64,000 bases of DNA from Micromonospora sp. CB01531 (GTDB lineage Bacteria; Actinomycetota; Actinomycetes; Mycobacteriales; Micromonosporaceae): assembly GCF_001905095.1 (NCBI RefSeq), contig NZ_LWLS01000116.1, forward strand, positions 97,100 through 161,099, read 5' to 3'. Below are positions 38,571 through 46,731 of this stretch, piece by piece (the stretch's first letter is position 1; each line of letters begins with the position of its first letter). A program made the translations under genes and the position numbers. The notes under the pieces are model-generated. The model saw only the letters and a program-made list of their open reading frames with translations. It did not search any database and had not been told where the DNA came from.

Positions 38571-38613
38571 CTCGTAATGCGTAGGTCGACGGTTCGATTC
38601 CGTCAGGCGGCTC
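38571..38613 (+). repeat. att site 1: 3' half of tRNA-Thr(CGT)
   Basis: The 43 bases begin with the anticodon loop (CTCGTAA, anticodon CGT), continue through the variable loop and T-arm (GACGG TTCGATT CCGTC) and end in the acceptor 3' strand. The 5' half of the tRNA is absent. The copy at 39876 differs at one base only. Phages and integrative elements commonly use tRNA 3' ends as attB, and this copy probably marks the right end of the large prophage. Confidence 0.8.
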
Positions 38614-38619
38614 GGTACA

Positions 38620-38646
38620 GAAGCCCAGGTCAACGGCCTGGGCTTC
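38620..38646. terminator. Hairpin at the 3' end of the integrase remnant
   Basis: Ten-bp perfect stem GAAGCCCAGG / CCTGGGCTTC with a 7-nt loop. It overlaps the integrase stop on the minus strand. It also lies directly after the tRNA fragment, where tRNA terminators sit. Confidence 0.55.
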
Positions 38647-39058
38647 GCCGTTTCCCGAGGTCGACCACGCTGCCGCCGGCCGCGCCAGTCCGCAAATAGT
38701 CCGCATCCTGTGCAGCGACCGCCTCGTCCAGCCGGTTGGCGACCGCGTCCAGGTCGTCACCGAACAGGCCCGCGTACACATCCAGCGTCATCGACGCCGA
38801 GGTGTGCCCGAGCATCCGCTGCACCGCCTTGACGTTGGCACCCGCCGCCACGGCCAGACTCGCCGCCGTGTGCCGCAGGTCGTGCGGAGTCAGCCCGGCC
38901 AGCCCGACCGACGCCGCCGCCGGCCCGAAGACCCGCGACCGGAAGTTGGTGTTACGCAGCGGGCCGCCGTTCGGGGCGGTGAACACCAGATCGTCCCGGC
39001 GCTTCCCGGCGACGTGCGCGGCCAGATCGTTGACGATCGTTGTGTTGACACCGGCGAG
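38630..39058 (-). pseudogene. int: Tyrosine integrase, C-terminal fragment
   Basis: From about 39058 leftward the minus strand reads TTIVNDLAAHVAGKRRDDLV, then PLRNTNFRSRVFG, LTPHDLRHTAASLAVAAGAN and RMLGHTSASMTLDVYAGLF. These give the HxLRHT box, the second His (LGHT) and the catalytic Tyr of the tyrosine recombinases. The N-terminal arm-binding and core-binding domains and the first catalytic Arg are missing. Upstream of LLAGVN the sequence stops resembling an integrase. The 3' end lies 17 bases from att site 1, the usual place of int. It is therefore the relic of a second element. Confidence 0.85.
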
Positions 39059-39120
39059 CAGGCCCGCTCCACGATGTGCGGACTCACGGCGGAGATGGGC
39101 TTGAGGCAGAGGAGCGGTAC

Positions 39121-39453
39121 GTGGCAGACGAGATGTTCACCAGCGATCTTTTCGGCTGCATGGAGGTCTTCCTGCTCTGGCACGTCCGCCACGCCCGGTG
39201 GCTCGACGGGCGACCAACTACGCACCGAGACGAAGCCGGCGAGCTGGTCTGGGACGAGGAAAACGGTGACGACCTCAAAATCCTGGGGGTGTACTCGTCG
39301 GAGGCACGAGCGGAGGAGCGGATACAGCGAGCCAGGAAGCTGCCTGGCTTCCGCGACGAGCCCGACTGCTTCTACATCAACCGCTACAGCCTCGACGAGG
39401 ACCACTGGAACGACGGCTTCGTTTCCATTCCTGATGACGGTCATGCCGACTAA
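39121..39453 (+). CDS. DUF7336-like hypothetical protein
   Basis: MEVFLLWHVRHARWLDG, then DLKILGVYSSEARAEERIQR, then LPGFRDEPDCFYINRYSLDE is the pattern of a small actinobacterial family that links a stress-like 'WHxxH' start to a GVYSSxExAxxA core. The role is unknown. Start is taken at GTG 39121 (AGGAGCGG upstream); ATG 39160 and ATG 39076 are alternatives. It may have arrived with the second integrated element. Confidence 0.65.
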   Translation: MADEMFTSDLFGCMEVFLLWHVRHARWLDGRPTTHRDEAGELVWDEENGDDLKILGVYSSEARAEERIQRARKLPGFRDEPDCFYINRYSLDEDHWNDGFVSIPDDGHAD

Positions 39454-39518
39454 AGGACAGGTTCCTCGCGGAGGGCGAGCCGGGCCATCCACGGGCCAAC
39501 CTGCCTTTGCGGGGCCGC

Positions 39519-39710
39519 TCAAAACGAGTCCGCCCCGCCACCTGCATCGCCGCCGGCGCCCCCGTCTGCCGGAGGGTGGAGCGGGTGAATCCCGGAGCCG
39601 TCGTCGGAGCGGGAGGCTCGGGGCTTCAACAGAGTGATCACCATGAGTACCAGGACGGTCAGCAGGACCGCGACAAAGAAGACAAGCCCCACCGTCTGGA
39701 TCACTGACAT
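39519..39710 (-). CDS. Single-pass membrane protein, 63 aa
   Basis: One N-terminal helix (VGLVFFVAVLLTVLVLMVITL) and a soluble, Gly/Asp-rich tail with HPLHPPADGG. No family recognised. It lies between the two att copies, so it is part of the element remnant. Confidence 0.45.
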   Translation of the reverse strand: MSVIQTVGLVFFVAVLLTVLVLMVITLLKPRASRSDDGSGIHPLHPPADGGAGGDAGGGADSF

Positions 39711-39875
39711 CACGAAACGAGCCTATGGCCGCAGGGCGGTGGGGGGCCAGGCCGTGCAGTCCGCATCCAGTCCGCAAGAGGGCGATCGGCAACGGGCGAG
39801 CAGTGTGAGATGTTGAGAGCCGTTTCCGCTGGTAGAAGCGGGCGCCGGCAGGTCGTCCGTGGCGGCCAACCTGAT

Positions 39876-39920
39876 CTCGTAATGCGTAGGTCGACGGTTC
39901 GATTCCGTCCGGCGGCTCCA
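39876..39920 (+). repeat. att site 2: 3' half of tRNA-Thr(CGT) with CCA end
   Basis: The same 43-base core as 38571, now followed by CCA, so the full acceptor 3' end is restored. Again the 5' half is absent: upstream bases do not pair with the anticodon or acceptor stems. This copy joins the chromosome and probably is the original attR of the older element. Confidence 0.8.
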
Positions 39921-39923
39921 TAG

Positions 39924-39971
39924 AAAGGCCCAGGTCACCCGGCTTGATCGCCGATCATGACCTGGGCCTTT
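39924..39971. terminator. tRNA terminator hairpin
   Basis: Perfect 14-bp stem AAAGGCCCAGGTCA / TGACCTGGGCCTTT, 20-nt loop, ending in TTTT on the plus strand. It would be the terminator of the tRNA-Thr gene before any insertion. Confidence 0.75.
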
Positions 39972-40045
39972 TGCTTGCCGTCCCGAGGCCGGCATTACGG
40001 TCCGTGAGCCCGGCGGGCACGACCCGCCGGGCTCAAAGGTGACGG

Positions 40046-40582
40046 TCAGCGCTCGGAGGCGCGGGACCTGCCGTCGTCACCCAGTGAGGACGCGGCGTAT
40101 TCCACGCCGGGAGTGCCGAGCGTACGGCCCTCGTCGATGGTGCCGCGCCAGGCGCCCGTCGCGGTGCCTCGACTCTCGATGTACGACTTGAACTTCTCCA
40201 AGTCGGCCTCGGCCCGCCTCTCCACGATGCGCAGCTTGTCACCGGACTGCTCGACCAGCCCCTCCGGCTCGTACTCCATGCAGAGCCGGACCTGGGTGCG
40301 GCCGGTGCCGATCGGCTGGAAGTAAACCGCGCCGGCGTTGGTGGCGCCGCTGGTGGCCGCCCAGGCCACCTTCCGGTCCGGCACCTGCTCGAGGACCTTG
40401 GCGTCCCACTCGCGCTTCACGCCGGCGATCTCGGCGATCCAGTGCATCCGCTGGTCGTCGAGCTGCCGCACCTCGTGCACGCCGCCCATGAAGCGGGGAA
40501 ACTCCTCGAACTGCGTCCACTGGTTGTACGCGGTGCTGACCGGCACGTCGACTTCGATGGACTTCTCGACCTTGGTGGTCAT
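40046..40582 (-). CDS. SRPBCC-family (START-like) protein
   Basis: The protein has 178 residues; ATG has a GAGGAGGAAT site. KVEKSIEVDVPVSTAYNQWT, FPRFMGGVHEVRQLDDQRMH and the C-terminal ADLEKFKSYIESRG follow the polyketide-cyclase/coenzyme Q10-binding (SRPBCC) fold, a hydrophobic-ligand pocket. Proteins like this in actinobacteria are often called cyclase/dehydrase and lie near stress genes. The basal start codon is clear. First chromosomal gene after the element. Confidence 0.8.
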   Translation of the reverse strand: MTTKVEKSIEVDVPVSTAYNQWTQFEEFPRFMGGVHEVRQLDDQRMHWIAEIAGVKREWDAKVLEQVPDRKVAWAATSGATNAGAVYFQPIGTGRTQVRLCMEYEPEGLVEQSGDKLRIVERRAEADLEKFKSYIESRGTATGAWRGTIDEGRTLGTPGVEYAASSLGDDGRSRASER

Positions 40583-40870
40583 GGATTCCTCCTCGTCGTT
40601 CTGACGTCCGTACTCAGATCCGTACCCATTGGGGAGGCGCTGAACCGAGACGGGTGCCACGCCGGCGGCTCAGCCGTCCTCGCGGTCTGGGTTCTCCAGC
40701 CGGTCGAGCCGCTGCCCGAGCTGTTCTTCGTGGGCATCGCACCTCATCCTCTCTCGACCCGTGTTCCAGGGGTTTCCGGCGCCGCGTGACGTGGTGGGCC
40801 GTCCCTCGATCAGTACCCCCAGCCGCCCGCCCAAACGTGAGCCGCCGATACCTGGGGGTGCGAGGCGGGA
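40583..40870. other. Intergenic region with a possible 25-aa frame
   Basis: A short leftward frame at 40670-40747 reads MRCDAHEEQLGQRLDRLENP and then stops. It could be a small amphipathic protein, but its ribosome site abuts the ATG and I cannot support it further. Otherwise nothing is seen in this stretch. Confidence 0.3.
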
Positions 40871-41488
40871 TCAGGAGTAGATGGTCTGCACGTAGTGCGG
40901 CCCGTAGTGGCGTTCGAGGTCGGCGAGGCTCTCGGCCGGGGCCTCCACCTCCTTGACCAGCCGGGCCCGGGACGGCAGGACGTCGGGCTGCCACGTCTCC
41001 GGCTGCCACAGTTGGGAGCGGAGGAACGCCTTCGCGCAGTGGTAGAAGATCTGCTCGATCGCCACTTCGACCGCCAGCACCGGGCGGTGTCCCTTGACCA
41101 CCATGTCGGCGAAGTACGGCGCGTCCCGGACCAGCCGGGCCCGCCCGTTGATCCGCAGCGTGTCGGTGCGGCCGGGGACCAGGTAGATCAGCCCGACGTG
41201 CGGGTTGGCCAGGATGTTGCGGTAGCCGTCGGCGCGCCGGTTGCCGGGCCGCTCGGGGATGGCGATGGTCGCCTCGTCCAGCATCAACGTGAAGCCCGGC
41301 GGGTCGCCCTTGGGGGAGACGTCGCAGCTGCCGTCCGCGCCGGCCGTGGCGACCAGGCAGAACGGCGAGGCGGCCAGCCACTCCCGGTCCCGCGCGTGCA
41401 GCACGGTGCGCTCCTTGGCCAGCGCCCGCTGGTTCGGCATACCCAGCAGCTCGCGCAGTTCCTCCGGTGAGGTGATCTCTACGGTCAC
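40871..41488 (-). CDS. PPOX-class FMN-dependent oxidoreductase-like protein
   Basis: The protein has 205 residues. PNQRALAKERTVLHARDREW, FCLVATAGADGSCDVSPKGD and PGNRRADGYRNILANPHVGL are the pattern of the DR_2398-type branch of pyridoxamine-phosphate-oxidase-like flavin proteins. QLWQPETWQPDVLPSRARLV is their usual C-terminal region. Specific substrate is unknown. GTG start. It faces the 41652 gene across a 163-base divergent intergenic region. Confidence 0.8.
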   Translation of the reverse strand: MTVEITSPEELRELLGMPNQRALAKERTVLHARDREWLAASPFCLVATAGADGSCDVSPKGDPPGFTLMLDEATIAIPERPGNRRADGYRNILANPHVGLIYLVPGRTDTLRINGRARLVRDAPYFADMVVKGHRPVLAVEVAIEQIFYHCAKAFLRSQLWQPETWQPDVLPSRARLVKEVEAPAESLADLERHYGPHYVQTIYS

Positions 41489-41651
41489 GTATTCCTCCCC
41501 CGTCCGTTGACGTCGGCGGCGTTTTCGGCCCGCGACCGGCCGGTTTCCGCCATGGTCAGCCTAGGCGTGCGCGCCGAACGCGAGGTTTGCCCCCGGGTCG
41601 GCCGGGTACGGCTTGACCCGCAGCCGCTCGGATGCGACCGATGGAGGCCCG

Positions 41652-42155
41652 ATGGAGAGCCGACTGAAGGTGCTCGGTCACCCCGTGCACCCGATGCTGG
41701 TGATGTTCCCGGTGGCGCTCCTGGTCACCGCGCTGATCTTCGACGTGGTCGACACCGTGGGCGGGCCCAGCTTGTTCGGTGAGGCCGCGTACTGGAACAT
41801 CCTGGTCGGCCTGATCGGCGGCGTGCTGGCCGCGGTGGCCGGCTCCTTCGACCTGCTGGCCCTGCCCACCGGCACCCGCGCCAAGCGGGTCGGCCTCGCC
41901 CACGCGGGCGCCAATGTCGCGGTGATCCTGCTCTTCGCCGCGGTCTGGGTGGTCCGGCTGAACGCCGAGTACCGGGCCGCCGGGGGTGCCCTGCTGGCCA
42001 TCGAGGTGGTCGCCGTGGCGCTCCTCGGGATCAGCGCCTGGCTCGGCGGCGAGCTGGTGGACCGGTTGGGCGTGGGCGTCGACCCGGAGGCCGACCTGAA
42101 CGCGCCGAGCTCGCTGCGCCCCTCGACACCTGAGCGGATCGGAGACATGCGATGA
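41652..42155 (+). CDS. DUF2231 membrane protein
   Basis: The protein has 167 residues and four hydrophobic segments (VLMFPVALLVTALIFDVVDT, ILVGLIGGVLAAVAGSF and two more). GHPVHPM at residues 10-16 is the DUF2231 signature. The C-terminus (PEADLNAPSSLRPSTPE) is soluble. Role unknown; the family often sits with heme or stress genes. Overlaps the Hsp20 gene by ATGA. Confidence 0.8.
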   Translation: MESRLKVLGHPVHPMLVMFPVALLVTALIFDVVDTVGGPSLFGEAAYWNILVGLIGGVLAAVAGSFDLLALPTGTRAKRVGLAHAGANVAVILLFAAVWVVRLNAEYRAAGGALLAIEVVAVALLGISAWLGGELVDRLGVGVDPEADLNAPSSLRPSTPERIGDMR

Positions 42156-42691
42156 CCGAACAGTCCGGTGGACGCGGGTTCTGGCGCGGCCGCCAGCAGG
42201 GCTGGGACCCGATGGGTGAGCTCCAGTCGCTGCGCGCCGAGTTGCGCCGCCTGGTCGGTGGCCGGGCCGGCCCGCCGGAGGTGGAGCTGGGCGAAACCGC
42301 CGACGGCTGGGAGGTCGTCGTCCGGCTGCCGGGCGTGGCACCGGAGGAGGTGGCGGTCGAGCTGGACGACCGGGAGCTGTGCGTACGGGCCCGCTCGGAG
42401 GCGGAGGTCAACGCCGACCACGGCATCCAGGGCGGGTTCGAGACGCGCGGCTTCGAGTACCGGGTGGACCTGCCGTCCCGGGTGGATCCCGACCGGATCG
42501 ACGCGGTGATGGACCACGGCCTGCTCCGGGTGCGGCTGCCCCGGGCAGCCCGGCCCACGCCGCGCACCATCACCGTCGGCCGCACCGGCCTCCGCCCCGC
42601 CACCGTGGGTACGCGGACCCTGGCCGACCCGGCCGCCGACCGGGAACTGCACCACCCGGACACCGCGGTCGACGAGATCGATCGGCCGTAG
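42152..42691 (+). CDS. Hsp20/alpha-crystallin small heat-shock protein
   Basis: The protein has 179 residues. The alpha-crystallin domain spans about residues 48-135: VELGETADGWEVVVRLPGVA, VAVELDDRELCVRARSE, GFETRGFEYRVDLPSRVDPD and MDHGLLRVRLPR (the usual A-x-x-x-n-G-v-L motif as VMDHGLLRV). The first 40 residues are Gly/Arg-rich and probably disordered. Holdase chaperone of unfolded proteins. Coupled with the upstream DUF2231 gene. Confidence 0.88.
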   Translation: MTEQSGGRGFWRGRQQGWDPMGELQSLRAELRRLVGGRAGPPEVELGETADGWEVVVRLPGVAPEEVAVELDDRELCVRARSEAEVNADHGIQGGFETRGFEYRVDLPSRVDPDRIDAVMDHGLLRVRLPRAARPTPRTITVGRTGLRPATVGTRTLADPAADRELHHPDTAVDEIDRP

Positions 42692-42698
42692 GGGTCGC

Positions 42699-43805
42699 GT
42701 GACCACCCCGTCGGTGCTCGGCCCGGTCGGCGAGCGCGTACCCGACGTCGAGCGGATCGCCGTGCTGCGGGCGAACGCGCTCGGTGACTTCATCTTCGTC
42801 CTGCCGGCGCTGGAGGCGCTGCGTGCCGCGTACCCCCGGGCGGAGCTCGTGCTGCTCGGCGCGCCCTGGCACGCGGTGCTCTGGCGCGACCGCCCCGGCC
42901 CGGTGGACCGGGTGCTGGTGGTGCCGCCCGCGCCCGGCATCCGCGACGCCGGGCCGGACGAGCCGCCGGCGGAGCTGGCGGACTTCCTGGCGGCGGCCCG
43001 CGCGGAGCGGTTCGACCTGGCGGTGCAGCTGCACGGGGGCGGGGCCAACTCCAACCCGCTGGTCGCCGGGCTGGGCGCCCGGGTCACGGCCGGGCTGCGT
43101 GCCGAGGGTGCGCCGCCGCTGGACCGCTGGATCCGGTACGTCTACTACCAGCCCGAGGTGATCCGCTACCTGGAGGCGGTGGCCCTGGTCGGGGCGTCGG
43201 CCACCACGATCACCCCGGCGCTGGCGGTCACCGACGCTGACCGGGCCGAGGCCCGGCAGGTGCTCGGCGTGCCGGAGCGGCCCCGGGTGGCGCTGCATCC
43301 GGGGGCGACCGACACCCGTCGGCGCTGGCCCGCGGACCGCTTCGGGGAGGTCGCCCGCGCGCTGATCGGCGACGGGTACGAGGTGCTGGTCACCGGCACT
43401 CCCGCCGAGCGGGAGACGGTGGACGCGGTGGTCGTGGCGGCCGGCGTCCCGGTCCGCCCGCAGGTCGGCACGCTCAGCCTGGGCGGGTTGGCCGCCTGCT
43501 ACGCCGGCTGCGCGCTGGTGGTGTCCAACGACACCGGGCCGTTGCACCTGGCCGCCGCGGTCGGCGCGCCCACCGTGGGCGTCTACTGGGTCGGCAACCT
43601 GATCAACGGCGCCACGCCGCTACGGACCCGGCACCGCCCGATCGCCTCCTGGACCACGCACTGCCCGGTCTGCGGCGTCGACTGCACCCCGGGGATCTAC
43701 CCGCACCGCCCGGGCGACGGCGACTGCCCGCACCGGGACTCGTTCGTCGCCGACGTGCCGGCCGTCGAGGTGGTCGAGGCGGCCCGCGAACTGCTGGCGG
43801 GGTGA
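42699..43805 (+). CDS. Glycosyltransferase family 9 (heptosyltransferase-like)
   Basis: The protein has 368 residues; GTG start. IAVLRANALGDFIFVLPALE is the GT9 N-terminal motif, then GVPERPRVALHPGATDTRRR, GTPAERETVDAV and VVSNDTGPLHLAAAVGAPTVG, the GT9 nucleotide-sugar binding signature. Contains several Cys near the C-terminus (HCPVCGVDCTPGIYP). GT9 enzymes transfer heptose from ADP-heptose. The neighbour HldE makes ADP-heptose, so the two would work in one pathway. Confidence 0.88.
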   Translation: MTTPSVLGPVGERVPDVERIAVLRANALGDFIFVLPALEALRAAYPRAELVLLGAPWHAVLWRDRPGPVDRVLVVPPAPGIRDAGPDEPPAELADFLAAARAERFDLAVQLHGGGANSNPLVAGLGARVTAGLRAEGAPPLDRWIRYVYYQPEVIRYLEAVALVGASATTITPALAVTDADRAEARQVLGVPERPRVALHPGATDTRRRWPADRFGEVARALIGDGYEVLVTGTPAERETVDAVVVAAGVPVRPQVGTLSLGGLAACYAGCALVVSNDTGPLHLAAAVGAPTVGVYWVGNLINGATPLRTRHRPIASWTTHCPVCGVDCTPGIYPHRPGDGDCPHRDSFVADVPAVEVVEAARELLAG

Positions 43806-43863
43806 CCGGCGCGGCGCGCCGGGTCCGCCGACGGGCGAGCGGCGGGCCGGGGCGGGCGAGCGG

Positions 43864-44748
43864 TCAGGCCGGCTGCGGGGTGTCCGAGGGCTGGTCGGTG
43901 AGGACCACCTCCCACGCCTCCACGTCCCGCTCGGTGACGGTGGTCGGCGACTCCAGGTGGAAGGCCCCGCTGGGCAGCACCCCGGCACCGCCGTGCCGCT
44001 CCAGCACCGCGAGCTGCGCGGCGACGTCCTCGCCCTGGTGCTTCTCGTGCAGCCGGCGCCAGAACTCGAAGCCGCCGGAGTCGATCAGCTTCGCCCGGTC
44101 GTAGAGCACGCAGCCGCCGATCCAGGAGACCTTGTACGCGCGCCAGGCCCCCGCCGGCAGCCGCAGCTTCTCGGTCACGTGCAGCAGGTTCGCCGCCGGA
44201 TGGATGGCCGCCCGATCCCACTCCGGCGTGCCCGGGCGGATCCGCTCGGGGACCGGCCGGCCGGGCCACTCCTCGTAGTGCGCGTGGGTCTCGGGGCGGA
44301 CGTCGTCGGCGTAGGAGAGGCCGTGCACCGCGTTGCCGACGAACCCGCAGCCCAGCTCGCGGATCGCGGTGAGCAGCCGGGCGAGAGTGTCCGGTTCCAG
44401 CCAGACGTCGTCGTCGAGGCAGAGCACGTACCGGGCCGTCGACTGGCGCAGCAGGTACGCCCGGTGTTCCGCCAGCCCGCGCCGGGGCAGCCGCCGGGTC
44501 AGCAGCACCGGGTGGCCGCGGTGGCGCAGCGCCCGGACCATGGTGGCCGCCGCCGGGTGCGCGTACGCCGGGGCGTTGTCGGACTGGTCGCTCACCACCA
44601 CCCCGAAGTCGGGTACGCCCTCCTGGGCGGCCAGCCCGGAGAGAGTGACCGCCAGCTCGGCCGGCCGGTTGCGGGTGGGGATCAGCACGTCCAGCTGTCG
44701 CGGCCGGCGGAAACCGTCCGGCGTGCCGGGGTCGAGCGGTCGGTTCAC
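43864..44748 (-). CDS. Glycosyltransferase family 2
   Basis: The protein has 294 residues. RQLDVLIPTRNRPAELAVTL is the GT-A start, YVLCLDDDVWLEPDTLARLL contains the DDD metal motif, and IGGCVLYDRAKLIDSGGFEF the acceptor region. Transfers a sugar from an NDP-sugar. GTG overlaps the stop of hldE (GTGA), so the two form one leftward operon. Acceptor unknown. Confidence 0.88.
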   Translation of the reverse strand: MNRPLDPGTPDGFRRPRQLDVLIPTRNRPAELAVTLSGLAAQEGVPDFGVVVSDQSDNAPAYAHPAAATMVRALRHRGHPVLLTRRLPRRGLAEHRAYLLRQSTARYVLCLDDDVWLEPDTLARLLTAIRELGCGFVGNAVHGLSYADDVRPETHAHYEEWPGRPVPERIRPGTPEWDRAAIHPAANLLHVTEKLRLPAGAWRAYKVSWIGGCVLYDRAKLIDSGGFEFWRRLHEKHQGEDVAAQLAVLERHGGAGVLPSGAFHLESPTTVTERDVEAWEVVLTDQPSDTPQPA

Positions 44749-46601
44749 GCCGGCCTGCCCGTGCTTCGGCCGACGGTGGGCGTGACCGACTGGGCCCGGA
44801 TCCGGTCGATGATCGCCGAGGTGGAACGGTCCGGCACGTATCCGAGGGTGCGCACCTGCCCGCCCAGCCGGCGCACCAGCGGAGCCTCCGGGACCATCTC
44901 GGGCGGGTAGTCGCCACCCTTGACGTAGACGTCCGGGCGGACCGCCTCGATCAGCGCCGCCGGGGAGTCCTCCTCGAAGACCACCACGTGGTCGACGCAC
45001 TCCAACGCGGCCAGCAGGGCGGTCCGGTCCTCGACCGGGTTGACCGGCCGGTCCGGCCCCTTGAGCCGCCGTACGCTCTCGTCCGAGTTCACCGCCACGA
45101 CCAGCAGGTCGCCGAGCGCCCGGGCCTGGGTCAGGTAGCGGACGTGCCCCGGGTGCAGCACGTCGAAGCAGCCGTTGGTGAAGACGATCGAGCGTCCGAC
45201 CCGGCGGTGCTCCTCGACGATCGCGGTCAGCTCCTCGGCGCCGACCAGACTCGGATGGCCGGTCTGCTCCGGCCCGCTGCCCAACGCGTCGAGCAGGTCC
45301 TCCCGCCGGCACACACAGGTGCCGGTGTCGGAGACGGTGATGGTGGCGGCGAGCTGGGCGAGCTGGGCGGCGGTGGGCAGGCTCGCCCCCGCCGCCAGCG
45401 CCAGGGTCATCGCCGCCAGGTACGCGTCTCCCGCGCCGACGGCGTGGCTGGCCGGGACCGGGGTGCTGTGGCTGCGCCGGGGCTCGCCGTCGGCCCCGCC
45501 GACCACCGCACCCTCGGTGTCCAGGGTTACCGCCACCACGTCCGCGCCGGTGTGCGCGCGCAGCTCGGCGAGGCGCGACTCGGCCAGCATCGCCCGGTCC
45601 ACGCCCTCGCCGGCCGCCGCGTTCACGGTGACGCCCGTGCCGGTCACGCTGAGCCCGTCCCCGGTCAGCGCGACGCGCTCCTCGCCCGGGGTCGGCTCCC
45701 CGGTCGGTCCGGGGCCGGCCGCGCCGGGGTGGCCGGCCGCCGGCGCGCCGGAGGTGGGGTGCGGGGTGCCGGCGGTCCGCTCGCCCGCCCCGCCCGGTGC
45801 CGCGCCGACGACCAGCTCGGACGGGCCGTCGACCGGGTCGGCCGGGTGGTCCAGGTGCAGGTCACCGGCGGTGGCGCCGCGCGCGGCGGTACGGCTGCCG
45901 CCGCCGAAGCCGACCGCGGCCCGGGCGAGCAGCCGGGTGGCCTCGGCGAAGCTCGGGGTCACCACGGTCGGGTTGAGGCCGCGCCAGTCGGCGAGGTCGT
46001 GCGCGTCGAGGGCCACGGTGGCGTAGCGGTCCCGGTTGGCGACCAGCCAGGCGCGGACTGCCCGGGGCAGGGCGCCCAGGCCGTAGTCGCAGACGACCAG
46101 GGTGAGCGGCCGGCCGGCGGCGACGGCCTTCAGTTCCTCCGTGGCGCAGTGCAGCGCGGTGAGCAGCCGGGCCACCCCGTCGTCGTCGAGCGCGTCCTCC
46201 GGCTCACCGGAGTCCTCGCGGAGCAGGATCTGGTTGCCGGCCAGCATCCGCCGCTTCACCGGCGTCGGCCGTCCGGTCTGGTTGACCGTACGGTCCCAGA
46301 CGCCCGCGCGGTCGAGGCAGTCGTGCAGTTCGTCGCCGGCCGCGTCGGCGCCGACCGGCGACACCAGCACGGCCCGGCCGCCGAGGGCGGAGACGTTGAC
46401 CGCCGTGTTCGCCGCGCCACCCGCGGCGGACGTACGGCGGCGCAGGGTGAGGACCGGGGCGGGGGCTTCCCGGCAGAGCCGTTCGGACTCCGCGAACCGC
46501 CACTCGTCCAGCATGGCGTCCCCGACGATCAGCACGGGACGCCCCTGCCAGCTCTCCACGACGGTGGCGAGCCGGCGCTCTTCGGCTGCTGCTCCTGCCA
46601 T
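44745..46601 (-). CDS. hldE: Bifunctional heptose 7-phosphate kinase / heptose 1-phosphate adenylyltransferase
   Basis: The protein has 618 residues, against about 475 for the E. coli enzyme. Kinase domain (residues 15-450): PVLIVGDAMLDEWRF, SAAGGAANTAVNVSALGG, and the anion-hole motif GAGDAY (389-394). Adenylyltransferase domain (480-600): VFTNGCFDVLHPGHVRYL with the HxGH motif, and the RPDVYVKGGDYPPEM loop. Residues about 231-336 are an inserted Gly/Pro/Ala-rich segment (GGSRTAARGATAG, APAAGHPGAAGPGPTGEP), which lies within the kinase fold. It makes ADP-heptose with GmhA/GmhB-type enzymes, not seen here. Partners: GT2 downstream and GT9 next to it. Confidence 0.9.
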   Translation of the reverse strand: MAGAAAEERRLATVVESWQGRPVLIVGDAMLDEWRFAESERLCREAPAPVLTLRRRTSAAGGAANTAVNVSALGGRAVLVSPVGADAAGDELHDCLDRAGVWDRTVNQTGRPTPVKRRMLAGNQILLREDSGEPEDALDDDGVARLLTALHCATEELKAVAAGRPLTLVVCDYGLGALPRAVRAWLVANRDRYATVALDAHDLADWRGLNPTVVTPSFAEATRLLARAAVGFGGGSRTAARGATAGDLHLDHPADPVDGPSELVVGAAPGGAGERTAGTPHPTSGAPAAGHPGAAGPGPTGEPTPGEERVALTGDGLSVTGTGVTVNAAAGEGVDRAMLAESRLAELRAHTGADVVAVTLDTEGAVVGGADGEPRRSHSTPVPASHAVGAGDAYLAAMTLALAAGASLPTAAQLAQLAATITVSDTGTCVCRREDLLDALGSGPEQTGHPSLVGAEELTAIVEEHRRVGRSIVFTNGCFDVLHPGHVRYLTQARALGDLLVVAVNSDESVRRLKGPDRPVNPVEDRTALLAALECVDHVVVFEEDSPAALIEAVRPDVYVKGGDYPPEMVPEAPLVRRLGGQVRTLGYVPDRSTSAIIDRIRAQSVTPTVGRSTGRPA

Positions 46602-46731
46602 GTTCCCTCGGGTCCCCCGAGCCGCTGCCGTCAAACCTGCCCTTGTGGGGTCCGGGCCACGCCGGGCGTCCGGTTTCGCCCGCTTGAGCCCGGGCACGGA
46701 TTGAGAGGATCCCTGGAGAGGAGAAACCACC

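Noticed and set aside
38571..38613. An intact tRNA gene at either att copy
   Set aside because: Upstream bases pair with neither the anticodon stem nor the acceptor 3' strand at either copy, so both are 3' halves.
38571..39995. Minus-strand frames with ESNRRPTHYE or GIEPSTYALR stretches near the two att copies
   Set aside because: These strings are the reverse translation of the tRNA-Thr fragment. They are a well-known false-gene artefact.
40670..40747. A 25-aa leftward gene
   Set aside because: The ribosome-like sequence touches the ATG and nothing else supports translation.
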